A DNA stretch of 64,000 nt from Blepharisma japonicum (lineage: Eukaryota > Ciliophora > Heterotrichea > Heterotrichida > Blepharismidae). Positions 45,409 through 57,569 of the stretch are shown in pieces. The stretch's first letter is position 1. Every line of letters begins with the position of its first letter. The DNA lies in NCBI GenBank assembly GCA_949751835.1, contig CATKHK010000107.1:62001-126000 (forward strand). The letters run 5' to 3'. Both the position numbers and the translations under genes were made by a program. The notes under the pieces were generated by a model, which ran no database searches, was not told the DNA's origin, and saw nothing but the letters and a program-made list of their open reading frames with translations.

Positions 45409-46040
45409 TTTATTTTATAATCTACAAATTTTCTTTACTGATTAAAGTTAGTTTCTCAGGTATTTTGTAATATTCAACCTTTTAAACGAGGATTTTGAAA
45501 ATTATTGCAATCAAAATAAAGAAATAAGCTTTATAAGGCTATTTATTTGGAATAAAAAGAAATATTAGATCAGCTTGTCAATAATAGGAAGAGTTGCAAA
45601 TCTATTTTATTTAACTTAGCTCCTAAGACAGAAGGATTATCTATTTATTGCGATCTTGGTTATTTCGCACTGCTTCATGCAGAAAATGGCATGAAGGTGA
45701 TACTTTTGGTATGGCTCGTTTGTATATTTGGAGAGTTGAACACTCAAAAATAATTGCAAAAAATTGGCTATTATTGAAGTAAATGTCCCATATAATTAGG
45801 CGAGGCATAAATTGCTATCAGCTATTGTAGCTCCGTCGTTCCAAGTATTGGGTAAGTTGAAAATTAAATAAGGGTTGATATTAGAAAAGAAACTAAAATG
45901 CCTTTTGAAAATCAGTAATTTATATATTTTAGCCTTAATTAGCGAGTTTATCAGATGTATTCTCATAATTTTTAGTCTAAATTATTTAAAAAACTGGAAT
46001 TATTTTTATAAATTAAAATGCTAATTGTATAAAGCTAAGA
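45409..46040. other. Intergenic, 5' flank of UBL-5
   Basis: No gene visible on either strand. Confidence 0.45.
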
Positions 46041-47990
46041 ACAAATTATTTCTTCATGATCTTAAATTTTACTCTGAATATGGCTTTTTCAAGCTCTTCA
46101 AATTTATCATCATCGACTTCTTGAATTACTAATAAAGAGCCAAACTGTGAAGATTTTAATGAATTCTCCACATATAAAAGTTCTGTTTATTATCTATCTG
46201 GAGTGAACTGTACAGATGGCGATAATCAAGACTATTCGCGACAATATATACTTTGAGTAATTATTAATAAAGTTCAATATTACCTAAACACTCCGATCAG
46301 TAACTCAACCTTTAGCCTTGAGATACCTAAGGGTACATGAAAATTAATTATGAAGGTATGTGACAGCCTGTGGATTTGCAATAGCTACACATATAAAGAA
46401 TCTATAGACAGTGGAAGCTTGAAGGCTTTTATATTATATCCAGACAGCATACCTTCATCAATTATACCCTTTAGACAGGTTAACTTTGAGTTATATGCTT
46501 GCTGACCTTTACAGCTTTATTATTTTCCAAGACCAAATTAATGAAGCAATTCTTGATATTTGTATAGCCTGTCTTACCGCAGTGACAAATCAGACTTCTG
46601 TTATGACCCAAGACATCCTTATTCAAACATTACAAATTTTGGATGAAACTTTGATGAGATATACAGATAAGATAGCTGACTCTCAAGCAAAATCTATTAT
46701 AGATATGCTCGCTCCTTATAATGGATATGTCACTGATATTAATCTATTCATAAACTCGTTTAGATATATAGCTGAAAACTGGATGAGCAGCATATTGCCA
46801 AGAGATATCAAAGAGTATCCAAATGGCTTTCATTTTTATAGTTTAGGCAAACAGTGAGAAGGTGTATTTTACGTACAGGAAGAACCAAGTATTACAATTC
46901 TGCCAAAGCAAAACTTCTTAAAGATTCAGTTTATGATCTCAGTGTGGCTTTCTATTCAAATGCTGGAAATTATTCAGATATCATTGATATCTCTATTTAT
47001 AAATCTGGGAGCTATCACAATTATAACTTAAATCTGGTAACTCCAAGCAAAGAGTATTTTCAAGCAAGTCAAGCATAATGACTATCAATATAAATTTTAT
47101 CCAAAACCCTACTGAAGATTGGAATTGCTATATGCTTAATAATGGTAAATGGAAGAGTGGCAATTGCTCAATTCTTTCATAGAAAAACATATAGCTTCTA
47201 TAAGCATTAACTCTATAGAATCTTTACAGATTTCCAAAAACAATGATAAATGAGCCTGGGCCCAAGGATGAACCTAAGAATGAGCCTAGAGATAAGCCTA
47301 AAATGAGTTTAGGAATGAGCTCAAAGAAGATTCTAATTCAGCTGAAATCTCCATTGCCCCTTCAATAATCATGGGCTGCATTATCTTCACAGCTATTTTG
47401 CTGTCAGGAATTTTCATATTTTGAGACCGAAAAAGTCCCAGAGAAAGCTTTGTGCAGAGTATCCTAGAAATTTATTTATTTGCAAGCCTAATTTTTTCAC
47501 AGAGGTCTTTTATTAGAGCATTTAATGTATTCCTTATAGCAACGGTGCTTCTATCAGAACTGGCTATCGTAGGTATAATATATGAGAGAAGTAGCTCATC
47601 TTCAGGAAATGATGGGAGCTTTTCTAGCAGCACAAGAAATTTATCAGACCAAGACTTGGAGAATGTGACGGCTGGGCTTTTACTTGGCCAATTTATATCC
47701 GCAATGCTATGAGTTTTAATTACTGAAGAGAAAAATCTTATTTATTTACAGCTGGATTTTTCCTTGCTTGTGGGGCTTTTTGCTCTTAAGTATTTCTGCA
47801 ATTGTAGCTATGACTTTAGCTATTCAGAAGAGATTTCAGATCGCTGGATTGCCAGCTTTATTCTTGTGTTACTATTTGACTTTTTGTCTTTCAGCCGTTA
47901 TTTACAGTCATCAAGTATTTCTTGATTAAACAGAAAAGATTATTGTTGACCTCAGAAGAGACTGGAACAGAGAACGCAAAAGACATGTAG
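46041..47990 (+). pseudogene. Relic of a large polycystin/REJ-like membrane protein
   Basis: An open piece at 46486-47080, continuous through TGA into GKQWEGVFYV, is followed by a frame change. A charged stretch rich in Glu, Pro and Lys follows, then TM-like IIMGCIIFTAILLSGIFIFW, DRKSPRESFVQSI and more hydrophobic runs. Another frame change leads to IKYFLIKQKRLLLTSEETG before TAG near 47989. The order ectodomain, TM, basic loop recalls the polycystin-1/REJ proteins of ciliates; this is an inference from layout. It is dead by frameshifts. Confidence 0.5.
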
Positions 47991-48079
47991 CGCATTCCTG
48001 TGCTTAAAAATACTCAACTATTTCATAAGATTTGATAATAATTAAATTTTTTGAATAATAGGATTTTATTATTAAGCTC

Positions 48080-48640
48080 ATGAAATTTAAGATTTTGGAA
48101 CTGAAAAACAACAGAGAGAGCTGTGAGAAAACACATTGGAAACTTATTTACTCGCAAGCCTTATCTTTCTACAGAAACCTTTACTAGGACATTCAATGTA
48201 TTTCATCTAATAACCGTCTTCTATCAGAATTGGCTTAATGTTTGTGATAAATAGCCCATGGAATAATGGAACCTTCAATAGTGGCGGCTATTACTCAATC
48301 GGAGACTTGAAAAATATGTTTTTGGGCTTTTTATCAACAAACTTGTATCAGAAGTAACGCGGGGGTTGAATTATTATCTGATTTCTTTAAGGCAGATTTT
48401 TAATTATTTGGCATTTTTTGCGCTTTAAGTATTCCTGCAATTGTAGTGATGGCTGCAAATCATCCAACAGAGAGTTCAAATTCATTGAATTATTAACTTT
48501 ATTATTGTGCTGCAGTTTTACTTTTTTGTCGTCCAGTCATCATTAACAGCAATCAAATATTTTTGATTGAGCAGACAAATTATTGCAGAGTTCAGGAGGC
48601 AGGACATGAGAGCTAAAGACATGTAGCACATTCCTGTGCT
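48080..48640 (+). pseudogene. Second, shorter copy of the membrane-protein relic
   Basis: Parallels 47400-48000 at nucleotide level (shared runs near TTTATTTACTCGCAAGCC and the final AAGACATGTAGC), with more decay. A local tandem duplication of an already dead gene end is likely. Confidence 0.55.
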
Positions 48641-49112
48641 AAAAAAACTCACTTATCTTGTTAAAACCTAAACTTAATTAGACATTATCTTTATTTATAA
48701 GTTTAATATGGAGATATACCGCTGCAACATTAAATAGAGTAATAATTATATCACCAGAAGTATAAAAAAACTGAATATAGCTGATTTTCATTTTTAGATT
48801 CCTTAATTATTCTTAAAATTCCATTTAATCATCTAAAATATTTTAAGAAAATTCATAATAGAACTAAAGTTACTTTGACGATTTGGATATTTTGAACTTC
48901 TTTTCAGTTGGACTTTTCGGAAAAAACTACTTAAAATATCCAATAGATATAAAATTTGCTTTATGGAAATCTAAATCTAAATTATAGATTCATTTTGGAA
49001 ATTTAAAAGTTAACCTTTCAATATAATTTTTGACTTTTATTATCAGCTTATTGAAGAAATTTAAATCTCAAATAATTTCATTAAATTTAATATTTATTAA
49101 CAATCTGTAGAA
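48641..49112. other. Intergenic, 5' flank of E2-5
   Basis: No gene. A CTGTAGAA element abuts the E2-5 ATG. Confidence 0.5.
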
Positions 49113-49553
49113 ATGGAAAGGCTTCAAGCAGAGTTTAATGCAATTCAATCAGAACGTCATCCAGAGTACTCTGTTGAGATAGCTAATAACAATTTTTTCC
49201 ACTGAAAAGGCGTTCTTCAAGGCCCTCAAGACACTCCTTACCAAAATGGGAAATTTAATTTCGAAATTGTTTTCCCCCAAAATTACCCTTCATCTCCTCC
49301 TGAATTTTTTTTTAAAACAAAGATTTTTCACCCCAATATATACGTAGGCAATGGAGAGACCTGTGTGAGGGTTCTAAATATTTCTTATAATAGAAATATC
49401 CCAGTTAGGATTATCATTGCTTATGTGTTTGATTTGCTGTCCAATCCTAATCCTGATGCAGGCTATGTTCAAGACGCAACTCATGCTTATTTGTATAACA
49501 GACCTGGATATATATCGACAGCTGCTGAATGGACAAGAATATATGCAATATAA
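49113..49553 (+). CDS. E2-5: ubiquitin-conjugating enzyme
   Basis: 146 residues. WKGVLQGPQDTPYQNG (Trp31 from TGA), FPQNYPSSPPEFFF, HPN (73-75), and catalytic Cys84 in GETCVRVL. The usual Trp a few residues after the Cys is missing; the loop reads NISYNRNIPVRI, so E1 or E3 docking may differ. It stands 135 bp upstream of USP-L on the same strand, an E2-USP pair. Confidence 0.88.
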
Positions 49554-49688
49554 TTATTTATTGAAGCATTATAAGAAATCAATTAGTAATAGAGCTAAAA
49601 TCTTATTTAATTACATTCTTATTTTCTATTGATAAATGAGTTATCTTGATTTCAGATAATAACTCAAAGACATATTTATAGAAATATA

Positions 49689-51116
49689 ATGAGCCAATAC
49701 TACAAGTTTAACTATTCAAAAAACATATTATCACTTGCATGCGCTGCATTAAAGATTATTCATCAATATTATAGCTTATCTAAAAATAGATCAAGTCTAC
49801 TTTATAATATATTAGTGGCTTCAAATGTAAATGATAGAGACCTGACAACTTTGTGCATAAGTGTTCCTAAAAATGGAAATAGTCCAAATATTTTTGAAGT
49901 TTTAAAGTTCCTATTGCTATCAAAAGATTGTTTAGTTACTGAAAAAATCTGTTTTTCTAATAGTTTTTCATATATTGATGAGGAGAAAATATTTAATGAA
50001 AATATAAACATAGTTATTATTTATGATCAAAGGGAACCAAATATTAATAAAGAGCATTATGAAAATCTCGGTTTTAGCTTAACTTTTTCAATTAATATGA
50101 CTGAGACAACAATGATAGATCACACTCAAGGCGGCATAAAAATAGACGAATGGAAATACTCTCAAAAATCTCATCCTGGGTACATTTATTGTTTTCGGCG
50201 AATAAATTCTCATGTAATTCAGCAGCCATTCGCTGAAGAATCAAAAGAGATTATGCCAAACTCTTCTCCGATAACTCTTTCTTCATATCTTTCCAATGAA
50301 CCCAATACTCCAAACTATCAAGGACTTCCAAATTTAGGAAACACCTGCTACCTCAACTCAGTCCTCCAAATCTTGAAATGAACAGAAGGGTTTGTTCCAT
50401 TGATTTACTCATCTAAAAACGCCCCAATTCCACAATTATGACAAGTTCTATCAAATATGGGCACCATGCAAAATTTAGAGCAGCCCTTAAGAGTTTTAAT
50501 TTCCAGCTTAACCAAAACCTTTAAAGATGTAATTTTTAGTTAGTTTCATATAAATGTCAGCCATGATGCCAAAGAGTTATTCACAGTTCTTATTGGTCAA
50601 TTAGAAGAAAATATAGCAAATCTCTTTTGCATAGAAATTCATAAAATTATTCATTGCTATCATAACGGGTGAAACAGCATTAGCCATACAGAAAAAATAA
50701 TCGATAAACACCTATTTTTAATTGCACCATATGGTGATGTTGAAAACTGTTTTAGAAGGCTGAGAGAAGATAAACGTTTTGAAGGGAAGAATTCTTTAAA
50801 GTGCAAAAGATCAAATACCTTAAAAAATGCTAGAATTTTAACTGAGAAAATAAGTTTTCCACTGAATTTAGCAATTTATGTGCCACCATCAGAATTGGGG
50901 AATGAGAATATTAAGATGGAATTTATTCAAGAGGATAATCTATACCGTCTTTATGGAGTCATTGCATATAATCCATATATTCTTCATTATTTTTGTTATG
51001 TCTTGATTGAAAATGATTGGATAAAATTTAATGATGAAATTGTATCTTATGAAGAGCCAAGGCTTGATTTTGCTTATCTATTATTTTATAAAGCCAACCT
51101 TGTGCTACCCTATTAA
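49689..51116 (+). CDS. USP-L: ubiquitin-specific protease with long N-terminal domain
   Basis: 470 residues; three TGA as Trp; 15-nt intron at 50529-50543 (GTAATTTTTAGTTAG). Residues 1-205 form an unrecognised globular-looking domain without membrane segments. The Cys box is NLGNTCYLNS (Cys about 221). Odd: the QQD box reads VSHDAKEL, with Ser for Gln; the second zinc pair is broken (CKRS); the His box is ILHYFCYV; the last triad site is FND. It may be a weak enzyme or a binder. A relic of the same kind lies at 59752-59935. Confidence 0.82.
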
Positions 51117-51159
51117 TTCAAATAATAATTGAATATTTAAAATCTAATAATGCTATAAA

Positions 51160-51420
51160 ACTGTAGTTAATATCGTCGCTAATTTTTTTCTAGTTTTGCT
51201 TAAATATACTCATAAAAATATATCACTGTTTTCTCAGTACTAAATCTAGTATATCCCATAATATAAAAAATTTTGCGACATATCAAAGGTATTTGCTTAT
51301 AAAATACTTGGTGGAAAAGTTTAAAACGACATAATTAATTGAATCTTTGAGGTTATATTTACTATTATTTAATTTCCTTATAGAATAGCATATAAGCATC
51401 ATCAAAGTCTTGGGCGGTTC
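51160..51420 (-). pseudogene. Relic of the USP-M 3' end
   Basis: The sequence matches 54965-55165 (shared TATATCCCATAATATAAAAAA-like and AAAATACTTGGTGGAAAAG runs). The minus strand ends QDFDDAYMLFYKEIK before TAA, a USP C-terminus. No Cys box is attached. Confidence 0.65.
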
Positions 51421-51790
51421 TGAAATATCATAGAGTGATCCTACAAAATTTTGCTGATTTAATAACTTAAATTTTTCGAAAATTCCATTTTTAAACATAA
51501 AAAATCACAAACGTAAAAAAATTGAACAGGACGCTATAAAGCTATTTACTTCACTTGCTGCACTAGAGTTTAATTTCCATAATTTTATTATAATTTTAAG
51601 ATTCTGTATCTAATTATTGCTACTAAAATAGAAAATATCTTCACACTTATGTTAAAGAAAAGAAAAATAAAACTCATGCAAAAGCATTATTCTAATTTAA
51701 AGGGACTAATTTTCCCAAAAAATTTATTTTTCAATTTAAAGGTAATAAATTTAAAATAGACGAACACCCTATTGAATAAGAAGGCTTTTC
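51421..51790. other. Intergenic with a copied MORN-gene leader
   Basis: 51500-51620 resembles 53440-53560, the 5' end of the MORN relic, at nucleotide level. No gene. Confidence 0.4.
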
Positions 51791-52064
51791 TCTAAGGATC
51801 TCAGATTCATCAATTAGCCTTAACAGCTCATGAAGCCATGAGATCGCTGATTTGGAAGAGTTCGTTGTTCAGGGTATGAAAAGGAATATTCTCTACGGAG
51901 AGGATGAAATTCCAGGGCGCTATTTAAGGTCTGGGACTGGAGACTCAAGCACATTTTATGAGATTTCACCCGAAGAAACCAAAAAAGAAGAAGGGCCAAA
52001 AATTGAGGATCCTCAATACAAAGCACCATTAGAAAACTTTTCAATTTCAAAACTTATATTTTGA
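51791..52064 (+). pseudogene. Unrecognised acidic ORF fragment
   Basis: After a TAA near 51780, a frame runs through one TGA (SSWSHEIADLEEFVVQG), then EISPEETKKEEGPKIED, to the TGA at 52062, and would continue as WRKYGKNDLY. Some codon regularity suggests a former protein. Family unknown. Confidence 0.35.
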
Positions 52065-52159
52065 AGAAAATATGGAAAAAATGATTTATATTCTAAATTT
52101 CTAATTAATTGTATTTTTTTAATATGATAAATCTTGGAGTTTATACCTAAAATTTAGAT

Positions 52160-52570
52160 ATCTGATTTATAAATCCCTTATTTGGCATTATAAATCAACG
52201 CTTATTCTTGACCTACATATAAGCTTCATTAAATTGCTTTTTTTCAATTTCCATGAAATATCCGATTAGAATTGCAGGGCTTTGAGAAATTCCTTTTCAG
52301 CAATGGATTAGAATATTAAAACCTTGACGCGTAGAATTGGCTACAAATTGAGCCCTTTCAGGGTGTATTGAGTAATATTCTTAGTTTCAATATCTTTTAC
52401 AGTTATGATATTGTATTTAATTTCAGAGGCTCATCGTCCAATGTACGAACAACTGCTTTAATTCCGATGTTATTTAAAAATAACTCATCACTTGCTCCTA
52501 TACCATCTCAAATGTAAATGAATGGTGTGATTTCATCAATATGGTTGCACTTTTGCCCTCTTATAAAATA
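52160..52570 (-). pseudogene. Relic of a dual-specificity phosphatase
   Basis: FIYIWDGIGASDELFLNNIG and IKAVVRTLDDEPL match the start of the DSP fold. Then ILIHCWKGISQSPAILIGYF stands for the HCx5R signature and is followed by AYM, a stop and VKNKR. The catalytic Arg is Gln (GISQSP). A frame change between the halves also shows that it is dead. It follows the MORN relic on the same strand. Confidence 0.75.
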
Positions 52571-52679
52571 TTCATTATCGATACGATTACGGATTTCTTA
52601 TGCCGAGTATTTTCTTTTATAATACATTATTGACCCAAAAGCTCTCTACTCTTCCGGCTAACGGATGAGTGCTTATAAA

Positions 52680-53511
52680 AAATCCATTTTTTCGTGATTA
52701 TGAAATTCTCCTTCATGAATCCATTCACTTCATTTTGGTTTTAAAACTCCTTTTACATTATAATTTCTGTCTAAGAAATTTCCTCAATACTCTTCTCATT
52801 TGTAAAAACAATGTAGCCATATCCATTAATTGTACCATTTGAAAATTGTCCTTCATATTTATATTTACCTTTCCAAATGAGTTTTCCATAACCATTTAGG
52901 CGATCATTTTTATATTCAGCCTCGGTATGGATCTCTTCACATTCAAAAATTCCAAAGCCATGCCTATCATTGCTAAAAAAAGTCCCCATCATATGTAACT
53001 CCTTTTAAATAGATATATTTTCCTTTGCTATGTCGTAAATATGATGCAAAATTGTCAATATAGACGCCATTGAGCCTATCAATAACTCTTCCCGCTCCGT
53101 ATCTAATCCCTGGTTTTCAGTGGCATTCAGAAATTTTATTAAAAGAAATGAAAATTCCAAGGCCATTTGGCAGGTTTTCATCATTGATCTCACCAAAGTA
53201 AATGCCACCGTTTATTCTTTGAGATCTCAATGATACTTCTGATAATTCGTCATATGAGAAGAGCATTCCATATTGGCTCAAATAATTAAGGACATATTGA
53301 CGCAATAGAGCAGAAAATGTTCTATAAATGATGATGAAGAAGAAAATATTTCAGAGATGTTTGGAAGTCCTGAAATTGAGAAATAAAAATATTTTCTTAT
53401 AAAATAGCCACGAAGCAGCACTTGCATATAAGAAGGGAATGTAAGACTGACCTTAGAGGAGCTATAAGGCTGTTTTAATTCATTTGTTGTGTTAGAAAGT
53501 TTAGCTTCCAC
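52680..53511 (-). pseudogene. Frameshifted MORN-repeat protein
   Basis: The start near 53511 leads to an IQ-like VLLRGYFIRKYFY, then, after a frame change, to MORN units: INGGIYFGEINDENLPNGLG, GVYIDNF, VTYDGDFF, YKNDRLNGYGKLIW, KYEGQFSNGTINGYGYIVF. A run of seven T near 52985 breaks the frame between DGDFF and SNDRHGFG; six T would keep it. At least two shifts make it a recent relic, or a gene with assembly errors. MORN proteins usually bind membranes or the cytoskeleton. Confidence 0.7.
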
Positions 53512-53639
53512 AATTTTGATTATAACTTTAAGATTAGATATAATTATTGCTATCTATTTGAGTCATTCGATTAGTTTTAATTAAAATGTCAAAATATATT
53601 TAATAGGCCCCTAGATCCTGCAGCTTAAGTATGATCTCA

Positions 53640-54225
53640 GCCTATCTTTTCCTGTTGCTGAATAACAATAATCAGCAAGATTCAAAAAAATTTCAGAAAT
53701 GATTTTTTCTAAATTTGAAGAAAAGTTCCCCAATAGCAGCTTATTTGTGAGTAATTCTACTCAGAAATTTAAATGTAATTATCATGAATAATGCAGAATA
53801 ATAAATGACTCACAAGATTTTTTAATTATCCTTCCTCATTCTTATAACAATATTAAAGGATGCCTTCAAAGTTTAAAAACCCAATAACTTTCAGCATCTA
53901 CGAATTATTAAAATGTGGCTTATGTGTCACAAATTCAATCTCTATGATAAAGAGCGTTCTTATGAGTAAATCAATATACTTGATATTGATATTTCAAAGT
54001 TTAGATGCTGCAGTGATACTTCTGGAATTTTGAAGAAAATCGATACTCGCTTTTTGAGGCTGTTCTTATAGTGTATCTGATCTTCTGGGCATTATACAGC
54101 ATACACTGAAGAAGAAAACTCATGAGTACACTATAATGATGAATATATAGAACTATTGATTTTGAGTATGGAATTCCTAGAATTTATTTAGCTTTTTATA
54201 CCTTGAATTCTTTGATTTCTTACTA
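53640..54225 (+). pseudogene. Decayed USP between the MORN relic and E2-6
   Basis: FEEKFPNSSLFVSNS leads to a zinc-ribbon trace and DFLIILPHSYNNIKGCL. A different frame reads SSGHYTAYTEEENSWVHYND, a good His box plus YND with TGA as Trp. No Cys box is visible. Stops lie between the parts. Confidence 0.7.
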
Positions 54226-54319
54226 GAAGAGCTCCTGCGTAAATATATTTAGAGAAGCATTGTCTAAACTATTAGAGCTTTATTAATTATAATATAGAAA
54301 TTCCTTTTCTTAGCTGTTT

Positions 54320-54772
54320 TTATCCCATTGCATCTCTTAATGTTCTTTCTCTTGCAATATTGAATCATTCTTCTCTACTTTTTAAGCAAACATCTGTTGC
54401 CTCACACATTCATCCATGTTCTGGCTCCGGCCTGTTTAGCAATTCGATTAGATAATCAATTATTATCCTTGGGTGGCAGTTTGGATATCATTGATGATTA
54501 AGTAAAGAATGGCAAACTCTTCCATTGCCTGGGAAAATATTTGGATGGAATATAGGTGTTAGGAAAAATATTTCTGGAGGCTCGCTTGGATATTCCTCGG
54601 GAAATATTATTTCAAACTCAAAAATTCCACCTTCAAAAGCAGTGCCATCTGGCCCATTGAGATTTCCTAGTCAATGATAGTAGTCCCACTGATAAGTGTT
54701 CACAGAAACAAAAGGCAGAGGATTTCCTTGCAAGTCATTTAGTTCAGTCATGAGCCTTCGAAGTGCTGTCAT
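54320..54772 (-). CDS. E2-6: ubiquitin-conjugating enzyme
   Basis: 150 residues, readable only with TGA as Trp (four codons), otherwise clean. HWLGNLNGPDGTAFEGG, FPEEYPSEPPEIFF, HPN (77-79), catalytic Cys87 in GRVCHSLL and Trp95 (TGA) in HQWYP. The end RDAMG matches the YAMG end of E2-1. A TATAGAA element lies about 17 nt before the ATG. A distinct E2, closest in layout to E2-1. Confidence 0.92.
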
Positions 54773-55109
54773 ATTAAGCGTGATTTCTATAAAAGTTTAA
54801 TAGATTTGAGAAAAGCCCTAAAAAGATTAAATTCTATCTAGCAATAGTTTCTTATTTCTTAAGATTTTTAACCAATTATTATAGGCTTTATTTTTATAGT
54901 TAATAAATTTTTTAAAAAATCTCTTTGGATTTACATAATCGTTTTATTGCTGTGGGTAAAATCAATCTTTAAACTTATACCTGTGCTTAGAACTAAATCT
55001 ATCATATCCCATAATATAAAAAAAATTTCTGACATTTCAAAGGCATTTCTTTCAAAATACTTGGTGGAAAAGTTAATAACCACATAATTAATTAAATTTT
55101 GATTATTAT
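54773..55109. other. Intergenic between E2-6 and USP-M
   Basis: Holds the upstream side of E2-6 and the 3' flank of USP-M, part of which is duplicated at 51160-51370. Confidence 0.5.
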
Positions 55110-56603
55110 TTAATTTCTTTTATAGAATAGCATATAAGCATTATCAAAGTCTGGGTCTTCATGCGATACTGATGTATCGTTATATTTTTCTCATTGTCCT
55201 TCTGTGCTTATTGTATAAGCTATATAATGACCATAAATGCTGGTTCCATAGTAACAAATTACGCCATACAAACTATAATTCATGTTATTGATCTCTATTT
55301 CTCTAAGTTCATTAAGCTCCCTTCTTGTTTTCATCCAATTATCATTTCTTTTAGGCATATAAAATGCTAAATTTAAGGGGCATTTAATTTCCAAGACTTT
55401 TAGTGTCATATCCACTAATCTATCACAATTTTGACAGTAAAGCTGATTTTGATTAATAAATTTCTTGGGCAGCCTTTTGTCATCAAAATATTTTTTAATA
55501 TTTACATAATGAGAAGGAACAGTCATAAAGAGCTCTTTTTCACAATTATGGCTTTGATGAGGAGGCTTACTGTTATGGCATTCGAACATTTGATTAATAG
55601 AGACTTCAAATAAAGGTTTTTGAGGGTTTAATTCATTATAAAGTGAAATAATTTGGATGAAGAGCTCCTTCGAATCATGCTGATTATATCCTAAAAACTG
55701 CATAAAAATTACCATAGGAAAATATCTCCCAAGTTCGTTTTTAAAATTTTCTGTAATTCTCTCAATGTTATTAACTGAGCGATCTTTTATTGAATTTAAT
55801 AATTTATTAAGAGAAATTTCAAATGGGGTTTGTAATAAAAGATTTTCTGAAAATCCTGGAGTTGAAGCTAAAATTTGTAGAACAGAATTCATGTAGCAAG
55901 TGTTTCCGATATTTGGTATTCCAATTTTTGAAAAAGAAATTATTGGTCTTCTTTTCCTTATTTTATCTTCTGATAAATATTCTTCATTAGCTCGCTTTTT
56001 TGGTACATTTTCTGTGACATCACATTCATACTTAAAGCATAAAAAAGATACTGAAAGCTCCTGGGGAAAATCCTCAAGTTTACTTAAATCAAACGAGCAA
56101 TTTAATTGAAATCAGTTGCCTTTGTCTTTAAAAAATAGCATTTTTAAAGGAAAAGATATTGCTGATACTAAAGAATACTGATAATTCTGAATAGTGATTT
56201 CATTTTTGATGTTTAGCTGAGATTTTTTTGAAGAAATAAATAAAAGATCGTATTTTTTATTGATTTCTTTCTTTATTTCTTCTTCTTGCTTATAAGAATC
56301 ATCAGGAAGAGAAATTCATAATTTAGTAATACCTTCTTCTTCATTATTTTTGAAAAAAATCCTCATAAAATGCTTTATATAACTAAAGCAATCAAACAAG
56401 CGCAAACTAAAATATTTATAAAATGATTTCATAAAAATTCAATTATCCTGATTTCCTTTATCTAGTATTTCGAATAAATTTCGCAAAGCGATCATTGAAT
56501 TACAAGTAGTAAATTTTGGTAAAAATGAGTATTCCTTGTTTAAATTGTGGAAAAAGTGGAGATTGCACTTAAAATTCCAATATTGATCATTTTGTGCTTT
56601 CAT
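55110..56603 (-). CDS. USP-M: ubiquitin-specific protease with long N-terminal domain
   Basis: 497 residues if unspliced, 492 if the GT...AG 15-mer at 55698-55712 (GTAATTTTTATGCAG) is removed. It ends in CAG, not TAG, so both forms stay open. Several TGA as Trp. Residues 1-235 are an unrecognised domain (FFHNLNKEYSFLPKF, LWISLPDDSYK). The Cys box is NIGNTCYMNS (Cys about 250). QQD box GYNQHDSKEL; a full zinc ribbon, C...H with CQNC; His box YGHYIAYT; YND. The best-conserved catalytic core in the window. Starts opposite UBL-6 by about 100 bp. Confidence 0.87.
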
Positions 56604-56700
56604 TTTATTTGTAGATTCAGACCTTTTAAAAGCATAAGTTTATGAAATCTCGTTTGATAAGAATTATAAAGAATTTAATAATTTTATTTAATTTTTGATT

Positions 56701-57231
56701 TTATAAACCTCCAACCATTTGCTTCATGACTTTAATGGTGCAGTTATTATCAATACCTAATCTCTGTAGGTCAATTTCCCCATTGTTATTCAGAGAAAGG
56801 TACTTATTTCCTTTTATTATTGTCATTTCTTGGATTCCAAAAAGCTCGGTAAATCTTTGATAGAGGTTCTTAAACAGCATATTTGAAGGAACTTGAATTG
56901 TCTGCTTAGCTCCTTCATTATCTTCAATAACTATTGAAATTTGTGGAGGAGCTTGTGCTTGAGGCTGTTGAGCAGGGACTGGGTTAGGGTTTTGAGGCCT
57001 TGGAGCACTGACAACACGTATAACTGAATTATTAGTGATACCTAACTGCTGTAATGTGAGATTTTGAGAATTTGGGCCGATATATTTATTTCCAAACATT
57101 ACAGTCAGTTCGCCTCCACCGAACATAGTCTGCAAATGTCTAAGAAGCTCAGAATATTGTCAATCACTTCTGCCTTGCAGAATTTTTGTTGATCCATTTG
57201 CATCTTCGATTCTTAAAGTTAGATTTGACAT
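56701..57231 (-). CDS. UBL-6: tandem ubiquitin-like precursor ending GGL
   Basis: 176 residues; one TGA as Trp (SDWQYSELL). First UBL about 1-72 (LQQLGITNNSVIRVV), a Pro/Gln-rich linker about 73-95, second UBL about 96-175. The second ends IDNNCTIKVMKQMVGG, with 15 residues after the Ile of LQRLGI, exactly as in ubiquitin, and then one Leu. A single residue after Gly-Gly is also typical of polyubiquitin ends. TTCTATAAAAATAA precedes the ATG. It lies between USP-M and USP-N, all on the minus strand. Confidence 0.88.
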
Positions 57232-57569
57232 TTATTTTTATAGAAACATGCACAATTGAAAGAAATATGAAAAAAGTAAGTATTTGTTTAAATTAGCTTT
57301 AATCTTATACTCTTTTATATAGATAAATTTATATGATAAAATTCTTATATTTTAGAAGATGAGCAAGCTATTATTAGTATTCAAGCAATAATAGTTTAAA
57401 TAGCTTAGTAACTTATAGGTGTATTAAGTGAATTTCACCAATAACGCCGAAATGCTATTTATTTAGCTGCTTAAAATGCACATTTTAAATGCTACAAATT
57501 TTGATTAAACTACAATTTAAGGTTAAATTGGGTATAATTTTATATTTTTTAATCAAAAATTATATTAAA
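57232..57569. other. Intergenic between UBL-6 and USP-N
   Basis: AT-rich; no gene. Its counterpart in the duplicated block is 61226-61529. Confidence 0.5.
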
